NCBI GenBank assembly: GCA_018241225.1
Contig: JAFEEG010000051.1
Span: 1 to 46,903 of the forward strand
Reading direction: 5' to 3'
Source of the DNA: Pseudomonadota bacterium
GTDB taxonomy: Bacteria; Pseudomonadota; Gammaproteobacteria; Burkholderiales; Burkholderiaceae_C
Length of the DNA: 46,903 nucleotides
Made by a program: the position numbers and the translations under genes. The notes under the pieces are model-generated. The model searched no databases, had not been told where the DNA came from, and saw only the letters and a list, made by a program, of their open reading frames with translations. Below, piece after piece: positions 32,030 to 40,963 of the stretch. Every line of letters starts with the position of its first letter. The stretch's first letter is position 1.

Positions 32030-33334
32030 TCAGGAAGAAGCGCCGGCCGCGGCCGCACCTTGCTCGGCCCGCTTGTCGTGGCCGATGAGCAGCACCAGCA
32101 CGAAGGCCACCGCCGACAGCGCCGCCAGGAAAAGCACCGCATGGAAGTCGTTGCCCATGCGGTCGCGCAGCATGCCGAAGATGGTGGGGCCGATGTAGCC
32201 GCCCAGGTTGCCGATGGAGTTGATCCAGGCAATGCCGGTGGCCGCCGCCATGCCGCTGAGCAGCGCGGTGGGCACCGTCCAGAACACCGGCAGCGCGGCA
32301 AAGATGCCGAAGGCCGCCAGCGTGAGCCAGGCCATCTTGGGCACCGGCGAAGCAGTCTGCGCGGCCATGATCAGGCCGATGAAGATGCAGGCCAGCGGAA
32401 TGAGCACGAACAGCTTGCGCTCCTTGCTCGCGTCGGACCAGCGCGTCCACACGATCATCGCAATGGCGCCCACCAGGTAGGGAAAGGCGTTGATGAAGCC
32501 GACCTCCACATTCGAGAGACCGCCGAAGCCCTTGATGATCTGCGGCAGGAAGAAGCCCAGACCGTACAGCGGTACCGTGATGCCCATGTAGACAAAACCC
32601 AGCGCGATCACGCGCCAGTTCAGCAGCGACTGCCTCCACGAGATCTGGTGGATGGCTTCGCGGTTGCGCTGCTCGGCATCAAGCTGGCCCTGCAGCCAGC
32701 CGCACTCCTCGGCCGTGAGCCACTTGGCATCGTGCGGACGGTCGGGCAGGTACAGCAGCACGAAGAAGGTCAGGATCACCGCCGGCACGGCCTCCAGGAT
32801 GAACAGCCATTGCCAGCCGTGCATGCCGCCCACGCCTTCCATGTTGAGGATGTAGCCCGAGATGGGCGAGCCGATCACCGTGGAAATGGGAATGGCGAAC
32901 ATGAACCAGCCCACGATGCGCGCCCGGTAGGCCGCCGGAAACCACAGCGTGAGGTAGTAGATGACGCCGGGGAAGAAGCCAGCCTCCGCAATGCCCAGCA
33001 GGAAGCGCACCACGTTGAAGCTGGTGACGCCGCCCACCCAGGCCTGTGCAGCGGAGATGACGCCCCAGCTGAACATGATGCGCGCGATCCAGCGGCGCGC
33101 GCCGAAGCGCTCCAGCGCCATGTTGCTGGGCACCTCGAACAGGAAGTAGGCAATGAAGAAGATGCCGGCCGCGCTGCCGAACACCGTGCTCGAAAAGCCC
33201 ATGTCCTTGGACATGCTGGCTCCGGCGAAGCCGAGGTTGACCCGGTCCAGGTAGGCCACGAAGTAACTGACCATCAGCAGCGGCAGCAGCCGCCAGCTGA
33301 CTTTGGCAATAGTTCTTTGCTCGATGGATTGCAC
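32030..33334 (-). CDS. MFS transporter, ACS (anion:cation symporter) family, HpaX-like
   Basis: A 434-residue, 12-helix major facilitator importer. The family signature LDRVNLGFAGASMSKDMGFS follows the first helix, with FFIAYFLFEVPSN, RFLLGIAEAGFFPGVIYYLTLWFP and a central loop after the sixth helix. ACS-family members carry organic anions such as phthalate, glucarate or 4-hydroxyphenylacetate. GTG 33334 is chosen because GGAG lies 6 nt upstream; ATG 33370 is an alternative. It is divergent from hpaR with the HpaR palindrome between them, so import of 3,4-dihydroxyphenylacetate or a related aromatic acid is likely (inference). Confidence 0.82.
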   Translation of the reverse strand: MQSIEQRTIAKVSWRLLPLLMVSYFVAYLDRVNLGFAGASMSKDMGFSSTVFGSAAGIFFIAYFLFEVPSNMALERFGARRWIARIMFSWGVISAAQAWVGGVTSFNVVRFLLGIAEAGFFPGVIYYLTLWFPAAYRARIVGWFMFAIPISTVIGSPISGYILNMEGVGGMHGWQWLFILEAVPAVILTFFVLLYLPDRPHDAKWLTAEECGWLQGQLDAEQRNREAIHQISWRQSLLNWRVIALGFVYMGITVPLYGLGFFLPQIIKGFGGLSNVEVGFINAFPYLVGAIAMIVWTRWSDASKERKLFVLIPLACIFIGLIMAAQTASPVPKMAWLTLAAFGIFAALPVFWTVPTALLSGMAAATGIAWINSIGNLGGYIGPTIFGMLRDRMGNDFHAVLFLAALSAVAFVLVLLIGHDKRAEQGAAAAGASS

Positions 33335-33456
33335 GCGTTTCTCCAGTGTTGTTATGCGTTGGAAAGTCATCGTACGACGGAGCGCGGCCATGCCGGTGAC
33401 CCGAAAGCCACCCTGTTGTCGCCGCGGGAAAACCCGCGCGTGGACTTCTCGCGATT

Positions 33457-33474
33457 TATTTAATATATTAAATA
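33457..33474. promoter_or_regulatory. Perfect 18-bp palindrome, likely HpaR operator
   Basis: TATTTAATATATTAAATA at 33457-33474 is its own reverse complement and is embedded in otherwise very GC-rich DNA. It lies 22 bp before the hpaR GTG and 123 bp before the divergent importer gene. MarR-family regulators such as HpaR bind palindromes of this kind and auto-repress. A second inverted repeat, CGCGGG-A4-CCCGCG, lies at 33423-33438. Confidence 0.65.
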
Positions 33475-33495
33475 TCAACGCGAGACACCTGCCCT

Positions 33496-33930
33496 GTGCC
33501 GACTACTTTCACCCACCGCAACCTACCCCGCCTTCTGTTGCAGGCGCGTGAAGCCGTGATGGCCCACACCCGCCCCAGCCTGCGCGAACACCAGCTGTCC
33601 GACCAGCAATGGCGCGTGCTGCGGGTGCTGGGCGAACACGGCGCAGTCGAGACGGGCCGCGTTGCGCGCGAGGCCTTCATCCTGGGGCCCAGCCTCACCG
33701 GCGTGCTGGCCCGCATGGAGCGCGACGGGCTCATCGTGCGCAGCCGCGACGAGCAGGACGCGCGCCGCAGCGTGATCGAGGCCACCGCCGCCGGGCGCCA
33801 GCTGGTCAAGCGCCTGTCGTCCACCGTCGAGGCGCACTACGCCTGGCTCGAGTCCTCGCTGGGCAAGAACAAGCTCAGCCAGCTCTACGTGCTGCTCGAC
33901 GAACTCATTGCACTGGAACAACCCGAGTGA
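33496..33930 (+). CDS. hpaR: Homoprotocatechuate operon regulator, MarR family
   Basis: A 144-residue MarR-type winged-helix regulator matching HpaR. It begins with NLPRLLLQAREAVM, then LREHQLSDQQWRVLRVLGEHG, FILGPSLTGVLARMERDGLI and the wing RDEQDARRSVIEATAAG. HpaR represses the homoprotocatechuate genes until an aromatic substrate binds. GTG 33496 is the only nearby start and lies after the perfect palindrome. The stop overlaps the hpaG1 GTG as GTGA, so the repressor is cotranslated with the pathway it controls. Confidence 0.9.
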   Translation: MPTTFTHRNLPRLLLQAREAVMAHTRPSLREHQLSDQQWRVLRVLGEHGAVETGRVAREAFILGPSLTGVLARMERDGLIVRSRDEQDARRSVIEATAAGRQLVKRLSSTVEAHYAWLESSLGKNKLSQLYVLLDELIALEQPE

Positions 33931-34556
33931 ACGCCTTTCTTCCCAGCGGCACGGTGTACGGCACCTTGCTGAACTTCCGCGCCGAGCGCGAGGCCCTGGC
34001 CGCGCAGATGACGCAGCCGCCCTACAAGGCGCCGCCGCAGGCACCGGTGCTGTACGTGAAGACCGCCAACACCTGGAGCCCGCACGGCAGCGAGATCGCC
34101 GTGCCGCACGGCGTGCCCGAAGTAGAGGTGGGCGCAAGCGTGGGCATGGTCGTCGGTGCGGCAGGCCGGGTTGCAGGCTATGTGCTGATGAACGACCTGT
34201 CCATTGCGCACGCGAGCTTCTTTCGCCCACCGGTCAAGTTCAAGTGCGTCGACGGCTTCCTAGGCGTGGGCCCGGCCATGCTCGACGCGGCGCAACTGCA
34301 AGACGCGGCCAGCATCCGCGCCGAAGTGCGCATCGATGGCGAGTTGAAGCACGCCATCGACTTCTCGCAGCTCGTGCGCCCTGCCGCGCGCCTGCTGGCC
34401 GACGTGCAGGAATTCATGTCGCTGCAAGAAGGCGACGTGCTGATGCTGGGCTGCGACCTGGGCCGACCGCTGGCACGCGCGGGCAGCCGCATCGACATCT
34501 CGGCGCCCGGCTTCGCCACCCTGAGCAACACCCTGGTCGCGGAGGTGGCTGCATGA
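33927..34556 (+). CDS. hpaG1: Homoprotocatechuate pathway isomerase/decarboxylase, N-terminal type (HpaG1)
   Basis: A 209-residue fumarylacetoacetate-hydrolase-fold protein corresponding to one half of E. coli HpaG. It begins with SGTVYGTLLNFRAEREAL, followed by PVLYVKTANTWSP, AGYVLMNDLSIAHASFFRPP and KCVDGFLGVGP. HpaG removes CO2 from 5-oxopent-3-ene-1,2,5-tricarboxylate and isomerises the product. In this genome the two halves are separate genes overlapping by ATGA, and they probably form a complex. GTG 33927 overlaps the hpaR stop. Confidence 0.88.
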   Translation: MNAFLPSGTVYGTLLNFRAEREALAAQMTQPPYKAPPQAPVLYVKTANTWSPHGSEIAVPHGVPEVEVGASVGMVVGAAGRVAGYVLMNDLSIAHASFFRPPVKFKCVDGFLGVGPAMLDAAQLQDAASIRAEVRIDGELKHAIDFSQLVRPAARLLADVQEFMSLQEGDVLMLGCDLGRPLARAGSRIDISAPGFATLSNTLVAEVAA

Positions 34557-35329
34557 AGCACGCACGCGTCATCTTCGAAGGCCGCGAACACCACGGCACC
34601 GCGCACGAGCTCGACGGCCAGCGCGACGCAGCGGTGCGCCTGGACGACGGCCGCGTCATCGCGCAGGAGCGGCTCAGCTGGCTGCCGCCGCTGGCGCCCA
34701 CGCCACGGCCGCGCACCATCCTCGCACTGGGGCTGAACTACGCCGACCACGCCAAGGAACTTGAATTCAAGGCGCCTGAAGAACCACTGGTCTTCGTCAA
34801 GGGCCAGGGCGCGCTCATCGGCCACCGGCAGCACACCCACCGCCCGGCCGGCGTGCAGTTCATGCACTACGAATGCGAGCTGGTCATCGTGGTGGGCAAG
34901 ACCGCGCGCCGCGTGAAGCGCGCCGACGCCTACGACTACATCGGCGGCTACACGGTGGCCAACGACTACGCCATCCGCGACTACCTCGAGAACTGGTATC
35001 GCCCCAACCTGCGCGTGAAGAACCGCGACACCTGCACGCCCATCGGCCCCTGGTTCGTGGACGCCAAGGACGTGCCCGACCCCATGGCGCTGGCGCTGCG
35101 CACCACGGTCAACGGCAAGCTCACGCAGTCGGGCAGCACGAAGGACATGATCTTCGACGCGCCCTTTCTCATCGAGTACTTCAGCCGCTTCATGACGCTG
35201 CGGCCCGGCGACCTGATCCTGACCGGCACGCCCGACGGCGTGGTCGACTGCCAGCCGGGCGACGTCATCGTGACCGAGATCGAACAGATCGGCGCGCTGC
35301 ACAACACCATCCGAAGCAGCGGCGGCTGA
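34553..35329 (+). CDS. hpaG2: Homoprotocatechuate pathway isomerase/decarboxylase, C-terminal type (HpaG2)
   Basis: A 258-residue FAH-family enzyme, the second half of HpaG. Key stretches: ILALGLNYADHAKELEFK, EPLVFVKGQGALIG, FMHYECELVIVVGK (metal-binding Glu pair), YTVANDYAIRDYLENWYRP, and DLILTGTPDGVVDCQPGD. It is expected to decarboxylate and isomerise the HpaF product toward 2-oxohept-3-ene-1,7-dioate. It overlaps hpaG1 by four bases and is followed after 37 bp by the first Bug receptor. Confidence 0.9.
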   Translation: MKHARVIFEGREHHGTAHELDGQRDAAVRLDDGRVIAQERLSWLPPLAPTPRPRTILALGLNYADHAKELEFKAPEEPLVFVKGQGALIGHRQHTHRPAGVQFMHYECELVIVVGKTARRVKRADAYDYIGGYTVANDYAIRDYLENWYRPNLRVKNRDTCTPIGPWFVDAKDVPDPMALALRTTVNGKLTQSGSTKDMIFDAPFLIEYFSRFMTLRPGDLILTGTPDGVVDCQPGDVIVTEIEQIGALHNTIRSSGG

Positions 35330-35366
35330 AGCACATGCATTCCCCAACAAGACCCCGGAGACAATC

Positions 35367-36347
35367 ATGCTCAACAAGGCTTCGCACTGGCTGGCCGCGC
35401 TCGGACTCGTCGCTACTTCGGTCGCACCGCTTGCCGCATCGGCGCAGGACAACTACCCCACCCGGCCGGTGCGCTGGGTGGTGGGCTACCCGGCCGGCGG
35501 CGGCACCGACTTCCTGGCGCGCACTGCCGGCGCGCAGCTGTCGCAGAGCCTGGGCCAGCCGGTGACGGTCGACAACCGCCCCGGAGCCGGCGCGATCATC
35601 GCGTCGGAAAACGTGGCGCGCTCGCCCGGCGACGGCTACACCGTGTTCTCCGCGGACAACGGCGTGCTGGTCTACAACCCGGCGCTGTACAAGAAGCTGC
35701 CCTACGACGCGGAAAAGGACTTCGCCATGCTCGGCCTGATGGGCCGCTCGCCGCTGATCCTCACCGCCGCGCCCAATGCCGGCTTCACCGACGCCAAGGC
35801 GCTGCTGGCCGCGCTGAAGGCGTCGCCGGGCAAGTACAACATCGCCACGCCCGGCACCGGCAGCCCGCACCACCTGGCCTACGAGCTGTTCCAGCGCGAG
35901 GCCGGCGTGTCGATGCAGCACATCCCCTACAAGGGCGGCGCACCCGCGCTGCAGGACCTGATGGGCGGCCAGGTGCCGCTGATGATGCTCGACCTGCCCA
36001 GCGGCATCAGCGCCGTGAAGGCGGGCAAGGTGGTGCCGCTGCTGGCCATGTCGAGCGAGCGCGAGCCCCAGTTGCCGCAGGTGCCCACCGCCAAGGAACT
36101 GGGCATTGCGGTGGAGGCCTACACCTGGCAAGGCCTGGTGGCTCCGGCTGCGACGCCCAAGTCGGTCCAGGCACGCCTGGGCAGCGACCTGATGAAGACC
36201 ATGAACGACGCCGGCGTGAAGCAAAAGCTCTACGACGCCGGCTGGGAAGCACGCCCCGCCGACGCGGCCGAGATGGCCCGCCTGGTGGATGCAGAACGCA
36301 AGAAGTGGCACGCACTGATCAAGGCGAGCGACATCAAACTCGACTGA
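35367..36347 (+). CDS. Bug-type tripartite tricarboxylate transporter receptor (TctC family), copy 1
   Basis: A 326-residue periplasmic solute-binding protein with a Sec signal peptide (ending PLAASAQ). Family motifs: YPTRPVRWVVGYPAGGGTDF, GQPVTVDNRPGAGAIIA, KKLPYDAEKDFAMLG, HIPYKGGAPALQDLMGGQV. These receptors usually deliver carboxylates to TctAB, but no TctAB genes lie nearby, so this is an orphan receptor. Its position between hpaG2 and hpaE suggests it binds an aromatic acid or a pathway intermediate (inference). It is tightly packed in the operon: 37 bp from hpaG2, 12 bp to hpaE. Confidence 0.88.
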   Translation: MLNKASHWLAALGLVATSVAPLAASAQDNYPTRPVRWVVGYPAGGGTDFLARTAGAQLSQSLGQPVTVDNRPGAGAIIASENVARSPGDGYTVFSADNGVLVYNPALYKKLPYDAEKDFAMLGLMGRSPLILTAAPNAGFTDAKALLAALKASPGKYNIATPGTGSPHHLAYELFQREAGVSMQHIPYKGGAPALQDLMGGQVPLMMLDLPSGISAVKAGKVVPLLAMSSEREPQLPQVPTAKELGIAVEAYTWQGLVAPAATPKSVQARLGSDLMKTMNDAGVKQKLYDAGWEARPADAAEMARLVDAERKKWHALIKASDIKLD

Positions 36348-36359
36348 CGAAGAAATCCC

Positions 36360-37823
36360 ATGCAACAGATCCATCACCTCATCGACGGCAAGGCCGTGCA
36401 AGGCCGCGACTACTTCGAAACGGTCAACCCCGCCACGCAGGAAGTGCTGGCCGAAGTCGCCTCGGGCGGCGAGGCAGAAGTGAACGCAGCCGTCGCCGCC
36501 GCCAAGCAGGCCTTTCCCAAGTGGGCCGGCCTGCCCACGACCGAACGCGCCAGGCTCATTCGCAAGCTGGGCGACCTGATTGCGAAGAACGTTCCCGAAA
36601 TTGCCCAGACCGAAACCAACGACTGCGGCCAGGTCATTGCGCAGACCGGCAAGCAACTGGTGCCGCGCGCGGCCGACAACTTCTACTACTTCGCCGAGAT
36701 GTGCACGCGGGTGGATGGCCACACCTACCCCACGCCCACGCACCTGAACTACACGCTGTTCCACCCGGTGGGCGTGTGCGCGCTCATCAGCCCGTGGAAC
36801 GTGCCCTTCATGACCGCCACCTGGAAGGTCGCGCCCTGCCTGGCCTTCGGCAACACGGCCGTGCTGAAGATGAGCGAACTCTCGCCGATGACTGCAGCGC
36901 GCCTGGGCGAGCTGGCATTGGAAGCCGGCATTCCCGCAGGCGTGCTGAACCTCGTCCACGGCTTGGGCAAGGAAGCCGGCGAGCCGCTGGTGGCGCACCC
37001 CGACGTGCGCGCCATCTCCTTCACCGGCTCCACGGCCACCGGCAACCGCATCGTCAAGACGGCGGGGCTGAAGAAGTTCAGTATGGAGCTGGGCGGCAAG
37101 AGCCCCTTCGTGATCTTCGACGACGCCGACCTGGACCGCGCGCTCGATGCCGCGGTGTTCATGATCTTCAGCAACAACGGCGAGCGCTGCACCGCGGGCT
37201 CCCGCATCCTGGTGCAGCAGAGCATCTATGCCGACTTCGTGGCGAAGTTCGTGGAGCGCGCCAGGCGCATCGCCGTGGGCGATCCGCTCGATGAAAAGAC
37301 CATCGTCGGTCCGATGATCTCGCAGGCCCACCTGGCCAAGGTGCGCAGCTACATCGAGCTGGGCACCAAGGAAGGCGCCACGCTGCTGTGCGGCGGGCTC
37401 GATGCGCCCGCCGGCCTGCCCGAGCGCGTGCGGCGTGGCAACTACGTGGCGCCCACGGTGTTCGCCGACGTGGACAACCGCATGAAGATCGCGCAGGACG
37501 AGATCTTCGGCCCGGTGGCCTGCCTGATTCCGTTCAAGGACGAAGCCCACGCCATCGAACTGGCCAACGACATCCAGTACGGCCTGAGCAGCTACGTGTG
37601 GACCGAGAACATCGGCCGCGCCCATCGCGTGGCCGCAGCCATCGAGGCCGGCATGTGCTTCGTCAACAGCCAGAACGTGCGCGACTTGCGCCAGCCCTTC
37701 GGCGGCACCAAGGCCAGCGGCACGGGTCGCGAAGGCGGCACCTGGAGCTACGAGGTGTTTTGCGAGCCGAAGAACGTGGCGGTGTCGCTGGGCAGTCATC
37801 ACATCCCGCACTGGGGCGTGTGA
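36360..37823 (+). CDS. hpaE: 5-carboxymethyl-2-hydroxymuconate semialdehyde dehydrogenase
   Basis: A 487-residue aldehyde dehydrogenase that oxidises the ring-cleavage product of HpaD with NAD. Active-site Cys277 is in SNNGERCTAGSR and the general base Glu243 in SMELGGKSPF; FTGSTATGNR is the coenzyme loop. The C-terminus has NVRDLRQPFGGTKASGTGREGG, typical of HpaE. Length matches the family (about 485-490). Start ATG 36360 follows the Bug gene by 12 bp, although no strong ribosome site is visible in the short gap. Confidence 0.94.
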   Translation: MQQIHHLIDGKAVQGRDYFETVNPATQEVLAEVASGGEAEVNAAVAAAKQAFPKWAGLPTTERARLIRKLGDLIAKNVPEIAQTETNDCGQVIAQTGKQLVPRAADNFYYFAEMCTRVDGHTYPTPTHLNYTLFHPVGVCALISPWNVPFMTATWKVAPCLAFGNTAVLKMSELSPMTAARLGELALEAGIPAGVLNLVHGLGKEAGEPLVAHPDVRAISFTGSTATGNRIVKTAGLKKFSMELGGKSPFVIFDDADLDRALDAAVFMIFSNNGERCTAGSRILVQQSIYADFVAKFVERARRIAVGDPLDEKTIVGPMISQAHLAKVRSYIELGTKEGATLLCGGLDAPAGLPERVRRGNYVAPTVFADVDNRMKIAQDEIFGPVACLIPFKDEAHAIELANDIQYGLSSYVWTENIGRAHRVAAAIEAGMCFVNSQNVRDLRQPFGGTKASGTGREGGTWSYEVFCEPKNVAVSLGSHHIPHWGV

Positions 37824-37854
37824 GTGCGTTGCAGAAGATAGGTGACACGCGCTC

Positions 37855-38832
37855 ATGCAACACATCCAGCGCCGCACGCTGCTGCAAGCCCTGGCCGCCA
37901 TCGGCGCCTTGCCCCACCTTGCCCGTGCAGCAGACAGCTGGCCCACCAAGCCCGTTCATCTCGTAGTGCCCTTCACTCCCGGCGGCACCACCGACTACGT
38001 CACGCGCCTGGTCGGCACCGAAGTCGGCAAGACCCTGGGCCAGCCGGTGATCGTGGACAACAAGCCCGGTGCCGGCACCGTCATCGGCGTGGACTACGTC
38101 GCCAAGTCCGCCCCCGACGGCGGCAATTTCGTGACGGTGGCCAACAGCTTCTGCGCCAACGAGACGCTGCTCAACAAAAAGCCCTACGACACGCTGCGCG
38201 ACCTGCGGCCGGTGGCGTTGATGGGCATGTCCGAGCACGTACTGACCACGCATCCGGCCAGCGGCCTGAAGAGCTTGGACGACCTGCGCCGTGCCGCCAA
38301 GTCCAAGCCGGGCGCTCTGAGCTACGCATCGTTCGGCAATGGCACCTCGGCCCACCTGTCGGGCGAGATGCTGTGCCAGCAGATGGGCATCGAACTCACG
38401 CACGTGCCCTACAAGGGACAGGGCCCCGCCCTGGCCGACCTGCTGGGCGGCCAGGTGAGCGTGATGTTCGGCAACTGGCCGGAGTTCCGCTCGCATGTGG
38501 AGGCCGGCAAGCTGGTGGCGCTGGGCATGGCCACGCGCCAGCGCTCGGTCTATGCACCGAACATTCCCACACTGGCGGAACAGGGCGTGCCCATCGAGTC
38601 CAATTCGTGGAACGGCCTGCTGGCACCCAGCGCCACACCCGTTGCAGTGGTGCAGCGCATGAACGCCGAAGTGAACCGTGCGCTGGCCGCCCCTGCCGTG
38701 GTGGACGCGTTCAACAAGGGCGGCATTGCATCGCTCTCGGGCACCCCGCTGCAGTTCGGCGAATTCATCCGCAGCGAAATCGACAAGTACGCGCAGGTGG
38801 TCCGCAAGGGCAACATCACGCTCGACAGCTAG
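37855..38832 (+). CDS. Bug-type TctC-family receptor, copy 2 (Tat-like signal)
   Basis: A 325-residue periplasmic binding protein with an N-terminal twin arginine (IQRRTLLQALAAIGALPHLA), suggesting Tat export. Family motifs: WPTKPVHLVVPFTPGGTTDY, GQPVIVDNKPGAGTVIG, KKPYDTLRDLRPVALMG, HVPYKGQGPALADLLGGQV. It differs clearly in sequence from the first copy, so it is not a recent duplicate. It sits between hpaE and hpaD, again without TctAB genes. The ligand may be the aromatic substrate or a related dicarboxylate. Confidence 0.88.
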   Translation: MQHIQRRTLLQALAAIGALPHLARAADSWPTKPVHLVVPFTPGGTTDYVTRLVGTEVGKTLGQPVIVDNKPGAGTVIGVDYVAKSAPDGGNFVTVANSFCANETLLNKKPYDTLRDLRPVALMGMSEHVLTTHPASGLKSLDDLRRAAKSKPGALSYASFGNGTSAHLSGEMLCQQMGIELTHVPYKGQGPALADLLGGQVSVMFGNWPEFRSHVEAGKLVALGMATRQRSVYAPNIPTLAEQGVPIESNSWNGLLAPSATPVAVVQRMNAEVNRALAAPAVVDAFNKGGIASLSGTPLQFGEFIRSEIDKYAQVVRKGNITLDS

Positions 38833-38846
38833 GAAAAGGAGAGACC

Positions 38847-39713
38847 ATGGGCAAGCTCGCTCTGGCGGCCAAGATCACGCATGTGCCGTCCATGTACCTG
38901 TCGGAGTTTCCCGGCCCTAACTTCGGCTGCCGCGACGCGGCCATCAACGGTCACAAGGAAATAGACCGGCGCTGCCGCGCGCTGGGCGTGGACACCATCG
39001 TGGTGTTCGACGTGCACTGGCAGGTCAACAGCGAATACCACATCAACTGCGGGCCGAAGTTCGAGGGCATCTACACCAGCAACGAGCTGCCACACTTCAT
39101 CAAGAACATGCCCTACGCCTACCCGGGCAACCCGACGCTGGGCCACCTGATCGGCGACATGGCCAACGAGATGGGCGTCAAAAGCCGCGCCCACAGCGAC
39201 ACCACGCTCGACCTGGAATACGGCACGCTGGTGCCCATGCGCTACATGAACGCGGACCAGCACTACAAGGTGATCAGCATCAGCGGCTGGTGCGACTGGC
39301 ACGACCTGCATGAATCGGGCCGCTTCGGCCTGGCGGTGCGCCGCGCCATCGAAGAGCGCTACGACGGCACGGTGGCAGTGTTGGCCAGCGGCTCGCTGTC
39401 GCACCACTTTGCCGACAACGGCCGCGCGCCGGAGTTCATGCACAAGGTGTACGACCCCTTCCTCGAACAGGTGGACCGCCGCGTCGTGCAACTGTGGGAA
39501 CAAGGCGACTGGAAAACCTTTGTGGGCATGCTGCCCATGTATGCCGACAAGTGCTGGGGCGAAGGCGATATGCACGACACTGCCATGCTGCTGGGCCTGC
39601 TGGGCTGGGACCGCTACGAGGCGCCGGCGGAAATCATCACGCCCTACTTCGGCAGTTCGGGCACGGGGCAGATCAACGCCGTGTTCCCGGTCACGCCGCT
39701 TTCGCCCGCCTGA
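38847..39713 (+). CDS. hpaD: 3,4-dihydroxyphenylacetate 2,3-dioxygenase (class III extradiol)
   Basis: A 288-residue LigB-superfamily non-heme iron dioxygenase that opens homoprotocatechuate at the 2,3 bond. The N-terminus KLALAAKITHVPSMYLSEFP carries a conserved His, followed by VVFDVHWQVNSEYHINCGPK, PYAYPGNPTLGHLI, AVLASGSLSHHFADNGR and the tail EIITPYFGSSGTGQINAVFP. This matches Gram-negative HpaD rather than the type I extradiol enzymes. A good AGGAGAG site precedes ATG 38847. It is the committed step of the locus; the hydroxylase pair HpaBC that makes its substrate is not in the window. Confidence 0.94.
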   Translation: MGKLALAAKITHVPSMYLSEFPGPNFGCRDAAINGHKEIDRRCRALGVDTIVVFDVHWQVNSEYHINCGPKFEGIYTSNELPHFIKNMPYAYPGNPTLGHLIGDMANEMGVKSRAHSDTTLDLEYGTLVPMRYMNADQHYKVISISGWCDWHDLHESGRFGLAVRRAIEERYDGTVAVLASGSLSHHFADNGRAPEFMHKVYDPFLEQVDRRVVQLWEQGDWKTFVGMLPMYADKCWGEGDMHDTAMLLGLLGWDRYEAPAEIITPYFGSSGTGQINAVFPVTPLSPA

Positions 39714-39730
39714 AGGAAAGAATCAAAGAC

Positions 39731-40132
39731 ATGCCGCACCTGGTCATCCTCTACACCCCCAACATCGAGGCCGATGCCGACATCGCCGGCCTGTGCCGCA
39801 AGCTGGCCGGCACCATGCTCGCGCAGAAGGACGACGAGGGCCGCCAGGTGTTTCCCACCGGCGGCACGCGGGTGCTGGCCTATCCGGCCGCGCACCACGC
39901 GGTGGCCGACACCAGTGGCGACCATGCCTTTGCCTACCTCAACCTGCGCATGGCCTCGGGCCGCCCGGACGCGGTCAGGAAGCGCATCGGCGATGCGCTC
40001 GCGGCCTGCGCAAAGTCGCACTTCGCGCCCCTGCTCGCGCAGCGGCACGTGGGCATCACCTTCCAGATCGACGAGGCGCCGGGCCAGGTGTACGACGCCA
40101 AGATCGGCAACCTGCATGCCTTCTTCGGCTAG
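39731..40132 (+). CDS. hpaF: 5-carboxymethyl-2-hydroxymuconate delta-isomerase
   Basis: A 133-residue tautomerase-superfamily enzyme. Proline follows the initiator Met (MPHLVILYTPNIEADADIAG), and Pro1 is the catalytic base in this family once Met is removed. Other blocks: FPTGGTRVLAYPAAHHAVAD, FAYLNLRMASGRPDAVRKR and HVGITFQIDEAPGQVYDAKI. It converts the HpaE product to the keto form. The gene lies 17 bp after hpaD; the frame is open upstream, but ATG 39731 is needed to expose Pro1. Confidence 0.92.
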   Translation: MPHLVILYTPNIEADADIAGLCRKLAGTMLAQKDDEGRQVFPTGGTRVLAYPAAHHAVADTSGDHAFAYLNLRMASGRPDAVRKRIGDALAACAKSHFAPLLAQRHVGITFQIDEAPGQVYDAKIGNLHAFFG

Positions 40133-40142
40133 GGCGCGCAGC

Positions 40143-40958
40143 ATGCTTTCCAAAGCCATCATCCAGAACCTGGCCGCCGAGCTGGACGGGGCCGAGAAGA
40201 CGCGCGTGCAACTGGAGCATTTCTCCAAGCGCCACCCCGAGATGACCATCGAAGACGGCTACGCCGTTTCTCGCGAATGGGTGGCCGCCAAGATCGCCGA
40301 GGGCCGCAAGCCCATCGGCCACAAGATCGGCCTCACGTCGCGCGCCATGCAGCAGTCCAGCCAGATCGACGAGCCCGACTACGGCCTGCTGCTGGACGAC
40401 ATGCTGTTTGCCGATGGCGGCGACATCCCGTTCACGCGCTTCATCGCCCCGCGCGTGGAGGTGGAGCTGGCCTTCGTGCTGGGCAAGCGCCTGCAAGGCC
40501 CGCGGGTGAGCATCTTCGACGTGCTGGCCGCCACCGACTACGTGGTGCCGGCCATCGAGATCATCGATGCGCGCATCGAGCAGTTCGACCGCCACACCAA
40601 GGCGCCGCGCAAGGTGTTCGACACCATCTCCGACAACGCCGCCAACGCAGGCCTGGTGCTGGGCGGGCGCCCCATGAAGCCCGACGCGGTGGATCTGCGC
40701 TGGGTGAGCGCCCTGCTCCATCGCAACGGCGTGATCGAGGAAACCGGTGTGGCCGCGGGCGTGCTGGGCCACCCGGCCAACGGCGTGGCCTGGCTGGCCA
40801 ACAAGCTCGCGCCCTGGGACGAATGCCTGGAGGCCGGCGAAATCGTGCTGGCCGGCTCCTTCACCCGCCCCACCAACGCCAAGCCGGGCGACACCTTCCA
40901 TGCCGACTACGGCCCCATGGGCTCGATTGCCTTTCGCTTCTCGCCGCAGGAGAACTGA
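40143..40958 (+). CDS. hpaH: 2-oxo-hept-4-ene-1,7-dioate hydratase
   Basis: A 271-residue member of the MhpD/HpaH hydratase branch of the FAH fold. Visible blocks: EMTIEDGYAVSREWV, KPIGHKIGLTSRAMQ, EPDYGLLLDDMLF, APRVEVELAFVLGK (metal-binding Glu residues), VPAIEIIDARIEQF and HPANGVAWLANKLAPWDE. It adds water to the dienoate to give 4-hydroxy-2-oxoheptanedioate. ATG 40143 lies 10 bp after hpaF; hpaI follows after 5 bp. Confidence 0.94.
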   Translation: MLSKAIIQNLAAELDGAEKTRVQLEHFSKRHPEMTIEDGYAVSREWVAAKIAEGRKPIGHKIGLTSRAMQQSSQIDEPDYGLLLDDMLFADGGDIPFTRFIAPRVEVELAFVLGKRLQGPRVSIFDVLAATDYVVPAIEIIDARIEQFDRHTKAPRKVFDTISDNAANAGLVLGGRPMKPDAVDLRWVSALLHRNGVIEETGVAAGVLGHPANGVAWLANKLAPWDECLEAGEIVLAGSFTRPTNAKPGDTFHADYGPMGSIAFRFSPQEN

Positions 40959-40963
40959 CACCA

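Noticed and set aside
30585..32639. Extended radA frame reaching into the MFS gene
   Set aside because: The C4 zinc finger begins at the ATG at 31982; the upstream part is antiparallel-frame noise within the transporter gene.
35265..37949. 894-codon minus-strand frame across the Bug and hpaE genes
   Set aside because: The opposite strand encodes motif-complete genes; the antisense product is low-complexity in character.
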